Source: Treponema sp. (GTDB taxonomy: Bacteria > Spirochaetota > Spirochaetia > Treponematales > Breznakiellaceae). From it: a DNA stretch of 64,000 bases. The stretch covers positions 1 through 64,000 of the forward strand of contig WRMC01000012.1 in assembly GCA_009777335.1 (NCBI GenBank). Reading direction: 5' to 3'. Below are positions 18,095-24,404 of the stretch, in pieces. Numbering within the stretch: the stretch's first letter is position 1; each line of letters opens with the position of its first letter. Below the pieces are notes generated by a model. It searched no databases. It had not been told where the DNA came from and worked only from the letters and a program-made list of their open reading frames with translations. The position numbers and the translations under genes were made by a program.

Positions 18095-18179
18095 GGAGCA
18101 GTGTCCGAGTGGTCGAAGGAGGCGGTCTTGAAAACCGTTGTGCCGCAAGGCACCGTGGGTTCAAATCCTACCTGCTCCG
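18095..18179 (+). tRNA. tRNA-Ser (anticodon TGA)
   Basis: An 85-base class II tRNA. The acceptor arms GGAGCAG and CTGCTCC pair perfectly, the discriminator is G, the anticodon loop CTTGAAA holds TGA, a long variable arm (TGCCGCAAGGCA) is present and the T loop is TTCAAAT. CCA is not encoded. Its last ~16 bases are repeated downstream at 18404-18420 and 18531-18544. Confidence 0.95.
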
Positions 18180-18180
18180 T

Positions 18181-18266
18181 GCTCAAAATCTTCGATTTTG
18201 AGCTTAGGAGTTTTGCATAGCAAAACTCCACACCTTCATTACATGCCCGGTTACTTCGTAACCGGG
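18181..18266. repeat. Three perfect short-loop hairpins after tRNA-Ser(TGA)
   Basis: Each is a perfect stem with a three-base loop. At 18181-18203 the arms are GCTCAAAATC and GATTTTGAGC (loop TTC). At 18207-18229 they are GGAGTTTTGC and GCAAAACTCC (loop ATA). At 18246-18266 they are CCCGGTTAC and GTAACCGGG (loop TTC). The first two recur at 18421-18469. No T-run follows, so they are not ordinary terminators. Confidence 0.85.
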
Positions 18267-18272
18267 GGAGTT

Positions 18273-18420
18273 GGTAGGATTTGAAACGGAGTCGCGGCCC
18301 TGGAGGCCCGAGAGGGCCGCAGGGGTAAACCGCCATGGACGGCGGTTTAGCGACGTAGGCGGGGGTGGAGGGAGCAGACAGGAGGTCTGCGACTGGAACC
18401 CCGAATCCTACCTGCTCCGT
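18273..18420. repeat. Branched foldback unit 1, bounded by tRNA-Ser T-arm copies
   Basis: It begins with an inverted copy of the tRNA-Ser(TGA) 3' region (GGTAGGATT) and ends with the direct copy (AATCCTACC followed by CTGCTCCG), which pair as an outer 9-bp stem. Inside are an AGTCGC/GCGACT stem and three hairpins: GCGGCCCT/AGGGCCGC, AAACCGCC/GGCGGTTT and GCAGAC/GTCTGC. The predicted shape is a multi-arm cloverleaf-like fold of about 140 bases. Confidence 0.7.
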
Positions 18421-18544
18421 GCTCAAAATCTTCGATTTTGAGCTTAGGAGTTTTGCATAGCAAAACTCCACACCTTAATCAACTGTAGGATTCGAACCGG
18501 AGTCATGGCTTTCGGCCCTGACTCTCCGGGTCCTACCTGCTCCG
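18421..18544. repeat. Second hairpin pair and short foldback unit 2
   Basis: Bases 18404-18476 repeat 18164-18236 almost exactly (240-base offset), including both hairpins. Then 18485-18544 forms a compact unit: TAGGA pairs with TCCTA, and ACCGGAGTCA pairs with TGACTCTCCGGGT across a small GGC/GCC hairpin, again ending in a tRNA-Ser 3' copy (TCCTACCTGCTCCG). A partial first-hairpin sequence follows up to 18562. Confidence 0.7.
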
Positions 18545-18560
18545 TGCTCAAAATCTTCGA

Positions 18561-18590
18561 TTGATCAATCTTGGGTTTATGTACTATACT
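18561..18590 (+). promoter_or_regulatory. Promoter for tRNA-Ser(GCT)
   Basis: TTGATC (18561-18566), an 18-base spacer and TATACT (18585-18590). It interrupts the end of the preceding repeat copy. About 45 bases of leader precede the tRNA. Confidence 0.55.
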
Positions 18591-18641
18591 CTTTCTTACA
18601 GCCCTAAAGGGGCTACCGGACGACCGAAAGGTCTCCTCCTT

Positions 18642-18729
18642 GGAGCGGTGCGAGAGCGGCCGAATCGGGCTCCCTGCTAAGGAGTTGTACCCCACAAGGG
18701 TACCGGGGGTTCGAATCCCCCCTGCTCCG
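18642..18729 (+). tRNA. tRNA-Ser (anticodon GCT)
   Basis: An 88-base class II tRNA. Acceptor arms GGAGCGG and CTGCTCC pair with one G-U, the anticodon loop in CTCCCTGCTAAGGAG holds GCT, the variable arm is long (GTACCCCACAAGGGTAC) and the T loop is TTCGAAT. CCA is not encoded. The 3' end (CGAATCCCCCCTGCTCCG) is duplicated at 18929-18946. Confidence 0.94.
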
Positions 18730-18730
18730 T

Positions 18731-18779
18731 GCTCAAAATCGAAGATTTTGAGCTTAGGAGTTTCACGAAGTGAAACTCC
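18731..18779. repeat. Hairpin pair after tRNA-Ser(GCT)
   Basis: Two perfect hairpins of the same family, now with GAA loops: arms GCTCAAAATC/GATTTTGAGC (18731-18753) and GGAGTTTCAC/GTGAAACTCC (18757-18779). The whole block 18729-18787 is repeated identically at 19222-19280. Confidence 0.85.
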
Positions 18780-18794
18780 ACAGATTACTTTAAC

Positions 18795-18946
18795 GGGGAT
18801 TCGACAAGCTATCCAAAGGATAGCAGGAGTCCCCGCCGAGCGTATGCGAGGAAAAGCCGCCATGGATGGCGGCGGCAGGGGACGGAGGCGGCCTGGAAGC
18901 CCGAAACAGGATGTTGAGGGCTGGAAGGCGAATCCCCCCTGCTCCG
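18795..18946. repeat. Branched foldback unit 3, bounded by tRNA-Ser(GCT) 3' copies
   Basis: GGGGATTCG at 18795-18803 (inverted tRNA-Ser(GCT) T arm) pairs with CGAATCCCC at 18929-18937 (direct copy, continuing CCTGCTCCG). Internal stems are GCTATCC/GGATAGC, GTCCCC/GGGGAC enclosing GCCGCC/GGCGGC, and AGCCC/GGGCT. The architecture matches unit 1 although the sequence differs. Confidence 0.7.
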
Positions 18947-18947
18947 T

Positions 18948-19083
18948 AACTCAAAATCTTTGATTTTGAGTTATGAATTTTTGCTACGCAAAAATTCCCG
19001 GTTACTCCGTAACCGCGGAGCAGGTGGGGCTCTCCGGCTCAAAGCTCCCCAGGAGCCTTGAGCCTCCGGGTCCCCCCTGCACT
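18948..19083. repeat. Hairpins and foldback unit 4
   Basis: Perfect hairpins at 18948-18972 (AACTCAAAATC arms, TTT loop), 18975-18997 (GAATTTTTGC arms, TAC loop) and 18999-19015 (CGGTTAC arms, TCC loop). They are followed by a unit opening with CGGAGCAGGTGGGG (an inverted tRNA-Ser 3' end) and closing with CCCCCCTGC, enclosing CCGGCTCAA/TTGAGCCTCCGG and GCTCC/GGAGC stems. Bases 18981-19083 are repeated at 19119-19221. Confidence 0.7.
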
Positions 19084-19118
19084 CGCTCTGTAATCTAGCG
19101 GGTTGAGTAACCGTCTTT

Positions 19119-19280
19119 TTGCTTCGCAAAAATTCCCGGTTACTTCGTAACCGCGGAGCAGGTGGGGCTCTCTGGCTCAAAGCTCCCCAGGAGCCTTGAG
19201 CCTCCGGGTCCCCCCTGCACTGTGCTCAAAATCGAAGATTTTGAGCTTAGGAGTTTCACGAAGTGAAACTCCACAGATTA
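19119..19280. repeat. Direct repeat of unit 4 plus hairpin pair
   Basis: Bases 19119-19221 repeat 18981-19083 with a few substitutions at a 138-base offset. Bases 19222-19280 repeat 18729-18787 exactly. The block is therefore a recombinant of the two upstream modules. Confidence 0.8.
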
Positions 19281-19328
19281 ACTAAGTGGACCTCTCTAGG
19301 TCATCTATATGACTTAGCCATCTAGTGG

Positions 19329-19396
19329 AGTTTCATGCAAAGCATGAAACTTCAAGCTCAAGGGCATAAAAATCCCCGATTTTTATGCCCTTGAGC
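19329..19396. repeat. Two perfect hairpins directly before tRNA-Arg
   Basis: Arms GTTTCATGC/GCATGAAAC with loop AAA (19329-19349), then a 19-bp perfect stem (left arm GCTCAAGGGCATAAAAATC at 19356-19374) with loop CCC, ending at 19396, two bases before the tRNA. These belong to the same three-base-loop family as the hairpins after the tRNA-Ser genes. Confidence 0.8.
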
Positions 19397-19398
19397 CA

Positions 19399-19472
19399 GA
19401 GACTGTAGCTCAGCTGGATAGAGCAGCAGATTGCGGATCTGCAGGTCGCACGTTCAAATCGTGTCAGTCTCA
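19399..19472 (+). tRNA. tRNA-Arg (anticodon GCG)
   Basis: A 74-base tRNA with acceptor arms GAGACTG/CAGTCTC, D loop AGCTGGATAGAG, anticodon stem GCAGA/TCTGC around loop TTGCGGA (anticodon GCG, reading CGC), and T stem GCACG/CGTGT with loop TTCAAAT. CCA is not encoded. A GCG rather than ACG Arg anticodon is read directly from the loop. Confidence 0.92.
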
Positions 19473-19476
19473 TGTC

Positions 19477-19515
19477 AGACCACATCATAGACGCCTGTGT
19501 GGTCTTACTTTAAAT
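19477..19515 (+). terminator. Hairpin after tRNA-Arg
   Basis: An 8-bp stem (AGACCACA/TGTGGTCT) followed by TTACTTTAAAT. The T tract is weak, so termination is plausible but not certain. Confidence 0.4.
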
Positions 19516-19548
19516 AAAAGGTTTGGCAGCATTGCCAGCAGAGATATA

Positions 19549-21093
19549 GTGGATAAATACGAAGTTCTACACAAGCAATTTGGGTACACCTCTTTTCGCC
19601 CCGGTCAGGAAGAAGCTATCGATGCCATCCTGACAGGCCAGGATGTTATCGCCATCATGCCCACCGGGGCGGGGAAGTCCCTCTGTTACCAGATCCCGGC
19701 CCTCCTGCTGCCGGGGATCACCCTGGTCATCTCCCCCCTCATCTCCCTCATGAAGGATCAGGTCAAGGCCCTCAATGAATCGGGCTGTCCGGCGGTCTTC
19801 CTTAACAGCTCTCTAAGCTCCGAAGAATACCAGTGGGCCATGGACGAGATCCTCTGCGAACGGGCCAAACTCATCTACGTGGCTCCGGAGCGGCTCTTTA
19901 AACATGATATCAGCCTCCTGGCTTCCAGCGGACACATTTCCCTGGTGGTGGTCGACGAGGCCCACTGCGTTTCCCAATGGGGCCACGACTTTAGGACCAG
20001 CTACCTGGATATCAGCCGCTTTGTACGATCCATGAAGAAGCGGCCCATCCTGGCGGCCTTTACTGCCACTGCCACCATGCAGGTCCGCCGGGACATAGAG
20101 GAACTCCTCTCGCTGAAAAAAGCCCTCCGGGTCCACACCGGCTTCGACCGGCCCAATCTTCGCTTTGAAGTTCTAAAAACCGGAAAGGCCTATGGGGTGG
20201 ACAAAAAGAAAGCCCTCCTCCATTACCTCTCTTCCCGGGAAGACGAGAGCGGCATCATCTACTGCGCCACCCGTAAGGCGGTGGAAGAAACCTACGCCCT
20301 CCTCCAGAACCGGGGCTACAAGGCGACCCGCTACCATGCGGGGCTCGATGATGCGGAGCGGCGCAGCAATCAAGATGACTTCCTCTACGATCGCTCCCTC
20401 ATCATGGTCGCCACCAATGCCTTTGGCATGGGCATAGACAAGTCCAATGTAAGCTACGTCATTCATTTTAATATGCCGAAAAATATCGAGAGCTATTATC
20501 AGGAAGCCGGCCGGGCCGGAAGGGATGGCAGCCCCGCCGACTGCATCCTCCTTTACAGCGGCCAGGATGTGCAAATTAATAAATTCCTTATCACCCGTAG
20601 TAACGATGATGCCTTTAACCCCGAAAGGGAAAGCCATAACCTGGAACTCCTCAAAGAGATGACCTTCTATGCTACCAGCTCCCGCTGCCTCCGTCACCGG
20701 CTCCTGGCCTACTTCGGCGAAGAGTCCCCGGCCTCCTGCAACAACTGCTCCAACTGCCTGGGCCACAGGACCATCACCCAGGGCCCTGTCCCCTCACCCA
20801 TTAGCGTGCCCTCCCAGCCTCGCCCCAGAGAACAGGAGCCGGCCGCCCCCGTCGACGAGGCCCTCTTCGTAAAACTCAAGGGCCTCCGCAAAGAGATAGC
20901 CCAAAACGAAAGGATGCCGGCCTACATCATCTTCTCCGATGCGAGCCTCAAGGACATGTGCCGAAAAAAACCCCTCTCCCCTGCCCAGTTCTCCATGGTG
21001 AGCGGGGTGGGACAGGTCAAGCGGGAAAAATACGGCCAGACCTTCACGGCCCTCATCAAAGAGCATCTGGCACAGACCAGAGCTTTGTTATAA
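19549..21093 (+). CDS. recQ: RecQ-family ATP-dependent DNA helicase, short form
   Basis: A 514-aa 3'-5' DNA helicase for recombination and fork repair. Walker A is PTGAGKSLCYQ (about 39-49), motif II is VVDEAHCVSQWGHDFR (about 130-145), motif VI is YYQEAGRAGRDG, and the zinc-binding Cys set ends in CNNCSNCL (about 399-406). The C terminus is an HRDC-like domain (VKLKGLRKEIAQNERMPAYI onward). Only about 45 Pro/Arg-rich residues separate the zinc site from HRDC, so the RQC winged-helix domain appears missing, which explains why it is about 100 residues shorter than E. coli RecQ. It starts at GTG. radA begins nine bases after its stop. Confidence 0.92.
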   Translation: MDKYEVLHKQFGYTSFRPGQEEAIDAILTGQDVIAIMPTGAGKSLCYQIPALLLPGITLVISPLISLMKDQVKALNESGCPAVFLNSSLSSEEYQWAMDEILCERAKLIYVAPERLFKHDISLLASSGHISLVVVDEAHCVSQWGHDFRTSYLDISRFVRSMKKRPILAAFTATATMQVRRDIEELLSLKKALRVHTGFDRPNLRFEVLKTGKAYGVDKKKALLHYLSSREDESGIIYCATRKAVEETYALLQNRGYKATRYHAGLDDAERRSNQDDFLYDRSLIMVATNAFGMGIDKSNVSYVIHFNMPKNIESYYQEAGRAGRDGSPADCILLYSGQDVQINKFLITRSNDDAFNPERESHNLELLKEMTFYATSSRCLRHRLLAYFGEESPASCNNCSNCLGHRTITQGPVPSPISVPSQPRPREQEPAAPVDEALFVKLKGLRKEIAQNERMPAYIIFSDASLKDMCRKKPLSPAQFSMVSGVGQVKREKYGQTFTALIKEHLAQTRALL

Positions 21094-21102
21094 ATTTACA
21101 GG

Positions 21103-22533
21103 ATGAAAAAGCCTAAGGGTTCATTATATCGCTGTACCTCTTGCGGAAGGGAAGAAGCCAAGTGGCTGGGCCGCTGCCCCGAATGCGGGGAGTGGAACAG
21201 CTTCGTAGAGACCGCCGTCTCAAAGGTCAACGGAAAAGTCCGCAGCCCAGGGGAGCCCCCCCAGTCCCTGCCCCTTTCCTCGGTGGACCCCCTGGAGGGG
21301 ACCCGGCTTCTCAGCGGCATCCCCGAGCTCGACCGGGTCCTGGGGGGCGGCATCATGAAGCGCTCGGCCATCCTCGTGGGAGGTGAACCGGGGGTGGGAA
21401 AATCCACCCTGCTCCTCCAGGCCGCCGCCGCCGCTGACACCAAGGGACGGATCCTCTACGTTTCCGGTGAGGAGTCGGCGGGGCAGGTAAAGATGAGGGC
21501 CAACAGGCTGGGCCTGGAAACCCCCAATATAGAACTCTTCTGTTCCGGTGTCATCGAGGAGATCCTCAAGATAATCGAGAACCTCAAGCCGGTCCTCATC
21601 ATGATCGACTCAGCCCAGACCCTCTTCAGCGCCGAAGCAGGTTCCAGCCCCGGCACGGTAAACCAGATGAAGCACTGCGCCTGGGAGCTGGTCTCCTGGA
21701 TCAAGGAGCACGACTCGGCCCTCTTCCTTACCGCCCATGTGACCAAGGACGGCCTCATCTCGGGTCCCAAATCCCTGGAACATCTGGTGGACACGGTCCT
21801 TTACTTCGAGGACTCCACGGGCAGTAACGACCTGGACACCCGCTTCCTCCGGGCCACCAAAAACCGCTTCGGCTCGGTGGACGAGATAGGCATCTTCACC
21901 ATGGGTGAGCGGGGCCTCTCGGCGGTGGAAGATCCCTCCCTCCTCTTCTTGGTCCGCCGAGACCCAGCTTCTGGCTCCCAGGGGGATAACTCTTCGGGAG
22001 GGGACCTTCCCCCGGGGATCTCCACCGCCGCAGTCCTGGAGGGCTCCCGGACCCTTTTGGTAGAAATCCAGGCCCTCTCAGTTCCGGCCAAGGGCAGCAT
22101 GAGCCGGGTTTTTTCGGATCGCATAGACAGTGCCCGGGTCTCCCGGGTTGCGGCGGTCATCGAAAAGCACCTGGGCCTCCGGCTTTCTGACCAGGACCTC
22201 TACGTCAACGTGGCCGGGGGAATAAGGATCAACGAGGTGGGAGTTGAACTGGCCCTGGCCTGCGCCCTCTACTCCGCCCGGACCGGCCTGGCCCTGCCGG
22301 CCACCACCGCCATCGCCGGTGAACTCACCCTGGCCGGCGAGGTGAGGCCCCTGCGCCGCCTCTCGGCCCGCTTAAGGACCGCCCGGAACCTGGGGTTCCA
22401 CACTTTCCTAGGGCCGGTTCTGCCCAGCGAGGAGGGGGCCGATGCGGACCCGGCCCAGAGCAGCGAGGGCTTCCTCCCCGCCCGGGACATCAAGGGAGCC
22501 CTGAGGGCCCTCTTCCCCCATCTCCCCTCATAA
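21103..22533 (+). CDS. radA: DNA repair protein RadA (Sms)
   Basis: A 476-aa RecA-related helicase that extends D-loops in recombination. The N-terminal zinc finger is intact (CTSCGREEAKWLGRCPECG), followed by Walker A GGEPGVGKST (about 88-97), the family-specific KNRFG motif (about 251-255) and a C-terminal Lon-protease-like domain (GGIRINEVGVELALACAL region). Length and order are normal for the family. It follows recQ so closely that the two are probably one transcript, joining two recombination enzymes. Confidence 0.95.
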   Translation: MKKPKGSLYRCTSCGREEAKWLGRCPECGEWNSFVETAVSKVNGKVRSPGEPPQSLPLSSVDPLEGTRLLSGIPELDRVLGGGIMKRSAILVGGEPGVGKSTLLLQAAAAADTKGRILYVSGEESAGQVKMRANRLGLETPNIELFCSGVIEEILKIIENLKPVLIMIDSAQTLFSAEAGSSPGTVNQMKHCAWELVSWIKEHDSALFLTAHVTKDGLISGPKSLEHLVDTVLYFEDSTGSNDLDTRFLRATKNRFGSVDEIGIFTMGERGLSAVEDPSLLFLVRRDPASGSQGDNSSGGDLPPGISTAAVLEGSRTLLVEIQALSVPAKGSMSRVFSDRIDSARVSRVAAVIEKHLGLRLSDQDLYVNVAGGIRINEVGVELALACALYSARTGLALPATTAIAGELTLAGEVRPLRRLSARLRTARNLGFHTFLGPVLPSEEGADADPAQSSEGFLPARDIKGALRALFPHLPS

Positions 22534-22595
22534 ACCTCCGCCACCTATCCCTTAATCGAGGGCCCCCTATGGCCCGCCAATGAAGGCCAGGGCGC

Positions 22596-22624
22596 TTGAC
22601 CAAAGGAAAGAAACATAGTATACT
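22596..22624 (+). promoter_or_regulatory. Promoter of the RRM protein gene
   Basis: TTGACC (22596-22601), an exact 17-base spacer and TATACT (22619-22624). The -10 lies in the palindrome ATAGTATACTAT (22615-22626), which also occurs at 38914-38925 before a lipoprotein gene. Confidence 0.7.
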
Positions 22625-22631
22625 ATTAATA

Positions 22632-22902
22632 GTAGGAAAAATTTTTTGAGTAGAGTTATAGTAAAGGGGCCCAAAAGGTGCCCAGCTTCGAAAGAGTTAG
22701 GGATTCTGCAATTCTCATTCTGTAGTCAAATAATCCTTAATACTACACCTATGCATCCCGTTTCTTTCCCAGGGGCTAGCTCTCTGGGAGGGCTGGAGTC
22801 GTCCGTTTTTTGCGGACGTGAATAAACAAGGGGACGCAAGTCCCAACGCACCCGGCGTCCTTGGCGGTCCGCTGTCCAGGTCCGGGAGAAGGAATTTTTT
22901 CA
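22632..22902 (+). promoter_or_regulatory. Long structured 5' leader of the RRM gene
   Basis: About 270 transcribed bases without a credible coding frame. Visible hairpins are a CCCAG/CTGGG stem around GGGCTAGCTCT (near 22770), GTCCG/CGGAC with a T-rich loop (near 22800-22820) and GGGAC/GTCCC (near 22833-22845). GGGAGAAGG precedes the ATG. It may be a thermosensor-like or autoregulatory leader; no known riboswitch consensus was recognised. Confidence 0.5.
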
Positions 22903-23196
22903 ATGGCTAAGAAATTGTACGTCGGTAATCTCTCTTACAATACCACAGAAGATGGTCTTCGGAACATGTTTTCTGTCTATGGTACTGTAGCCTCCGCAAA
23001 GATCATTTTTGATCGTGAAACTGGTAACTCCAAGGGCTTTGGATTCATCGAAATGAGCACCGATGAAGAAGCAACCGCGGCCATTACCGGAACCAATGGT
23101 CAGGAATTTGAAGGCCGGCAGCTTCGGGTGAACGAAGCTATCGACAAGCCCCGTCGGGAACGAAGCGGCGGCGGCGGATACGGAAGTAACTGGTAG
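22903..23196 (+). CDS. Small RRM RNA-binding protein
   Basis: A 97-aa single-RRM protein of the bacterial/cyanobacterial Rbp type. RNP2 is LYVGNL (4-9) and RNP1 is KGFGFIEM (about 45-52); both aromatic RNA-contact residues are present. A short Gly/Arg tail (RRERSGGGGYGSNW) completes the typical form. Such proteins bind single-stranded RNA and are often cold-induced. The ATG at 22903 is chosen because it gives the standard family start (MAKKLYVGN) after a GGAGAAGG site. The long leader suggests post-transcriptional control. Confidence 0.93.
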   Translation: MAKKLYVGNLSYNTTEDGLRNMFSVYGTVASAKIIFDRETGNSKGFGFIEMSTDEEATAAITGTNGQEFEGRQLRVNEAIDKPRRERSGGGGYGSNW

Positions 23197-23290
23197 AGAT
23201 AGCAAAGGACCTGCGGGGCCGGGCTTCTTCGAAGCCTTAGCTCCGCAGGAGCCCAGCACTGCAGGGGCCTGGCCCCACAGGCGCTGGTGC

Positions 23291-23320
23291 AAAAAAAAGG
23301 GCCGGACTAAACTCCGGCCC
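23291..23320 (-). terminator. Strong rho-independent terminator (minus strand)
   Basis: On the minus strand an 8-bp GC stem (GGGCCGGA/TCCGGCCC, 6-base loop) is followed by eight T residues. No minus-strand protein gene ends here, so it points to an RNA gene reading leftwards. Confidence 0.8.
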
Positions 23321-23555
23321 ATATGCCATTTTCACTGTGTAAATGGCGTAACAGTGTACCCGATTGGGTATGTAGTAAAATTCTTCGATAGAGTTGCGTA
23401 CACCCCAGGTTTTATGAACTCTGGTGCGCCCCCCACCGATCTGTGCCAGCCCCTCACAGCGCCGGCTTAAAGACTTTGGGCGGATTTTCCATAGGCCCCC
23501 CTTCGCCGCAAGCACTTTACCACCAAGCAATCACCTGATGGACTTTAGCTTTGCA
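23291..23555 (-). ncRNA. Putative structured noncoding RNA of unknown family
   Basis: A transcript of about 265 bases is implied by a promoter at 23559-23590 and the terminator at 23291-23320. Local stems include TACCC/GGGTA with loop AATC, CACTGT/ACAGTG, a CCAG/CTGG hairpin and a GGA/TCC hairpin. I compared it by eye with 6S, SRP, tmRNA and RNase P signatures and found no match. An open frame crosses it but also runs through the terminator, so coding is unlikely. Confidence 0.45.
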
Positions 23556-23558
23556 TAT

Positions 23559-23590
23559 ATATAATGTACCACATGTTTTGGAAAATGCAA
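23559..23590 (-). promoter_or_regulatory. Promoter for the putative ncRNA
   Basis: On the minus strand TTGCAT (23585-23590), an 18-base spacer and CATTAT (23561-23566), continuing into TATATAT. The surrounding sequence is A/T-rich. Confidence 0.45.
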
Positions 23591-23642
23591 GAAAAATCGA
23601 TAAAAAAATGAAAAAAAATGAATAAATATGCAATATTCAAAT

Positions 23643-24327
23643 CAAGACCTACTCAGCACATCTAGCTGACGCTGGACAGGAACAAGCCACCAACCTACCC
23701 AGCACCCACCAAGTCCCCCCCTCGCTGGTCAGCAAACAATCGACGATATCATAATCACAACTAAGACCTACTCAGCACATCTAGCTGACGCTGGACAGGA
23801 ACCTTCACCCCGTGCGAGCTTCAAAATGCTCGCCCGGGACGAAGTTCCTGCTCCAGCACAGATAGCTATGCGTAGTTAGATAGAAGATGATTATCGAATA
23901 CCACCTACAAGGTATAGCCAATGTATTTCCATCATTATGTAAATAAAAATGGGAGAAGAAAGCCGCTGTATATAGATCCCGGGAAAGGTGTAGGACCCAG
24001 CCCCGGGTATCTGACACCTTTGTCTACATGTTCCATCATCTCTTCCCCACCTATCACCTTTGAAGGATTGATATTGAAAGGCTCTTCTCAATCCAACCGC
24101 TCATTGCTTGCTCAGCTGGAGCAAAAAATGGTCCCTGCGGCGATTTCGGACTGGCCACACAACTTAGTTTTAGGTAAAACTATTTAATCTTTATACGCAT
24201 TGATTATGTCACCAGTTGTGTGGCCCGGCCGCTTGAGCCGCGGGAACCCCCACCGAGGCTCGCTAGAGCCGAGGTTCCCCTCTGGTGCCATGTTTTTGTC
24301 CAGCGGTGAAGGGATAATGAGGTCTTG
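23643..24327. mobile_element. Dispersed noncoding foldback element, copy 1
   Basis: Two tandem left ends (near 23643 and 23762: AAGACCTACTCAGCA..., containing GCTGGACAGGAAC) and one right end (GTTTTTGTCCAGC... to AGGTCTTG at 24327) form imperfect inverted termini. The interior carries the family motif GGAGCAAAAAATGGTCC and a GCGGCGA box. After that box a 12-bp stem (GGCCACACAACT at 24153, partner at 24214-24225) replaces the shorter stem of other copies. It has no credible gene. Bases 24001-24098 are nearly identical to 26035-26132. Confidence 0.7.
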
Positions 24328-24404
24328 GTCTTGAGAGTTGCGAGATCAACCCTTCCTACTCATCCTACAAGTCCTACCCAGAATGCCTGTCACCTCTGAT
24401 TGAG

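Noticed and set aside
18181-18229. Hairpins after tRNA-Ser(TGA) as rho-independent terminators.
   Set aside because: There are no T-runs after the stems. The same hairpins recur away from gene ends.
22690-22900. c-di-GMP riboswitch or tmRNA in the RRM leader.
   Set aside because: Some GGGACGC-like pieces are present, but the conserved core and order of neither class could be found by eye.
23237-23530. A 97-codon minus-strand open frame across the putative ncRNA.
   Set aside because: It starts at TTG, has no ribosome site, and runs through a strong rho-independent terminator on its own strand. Composition is not protein-like.
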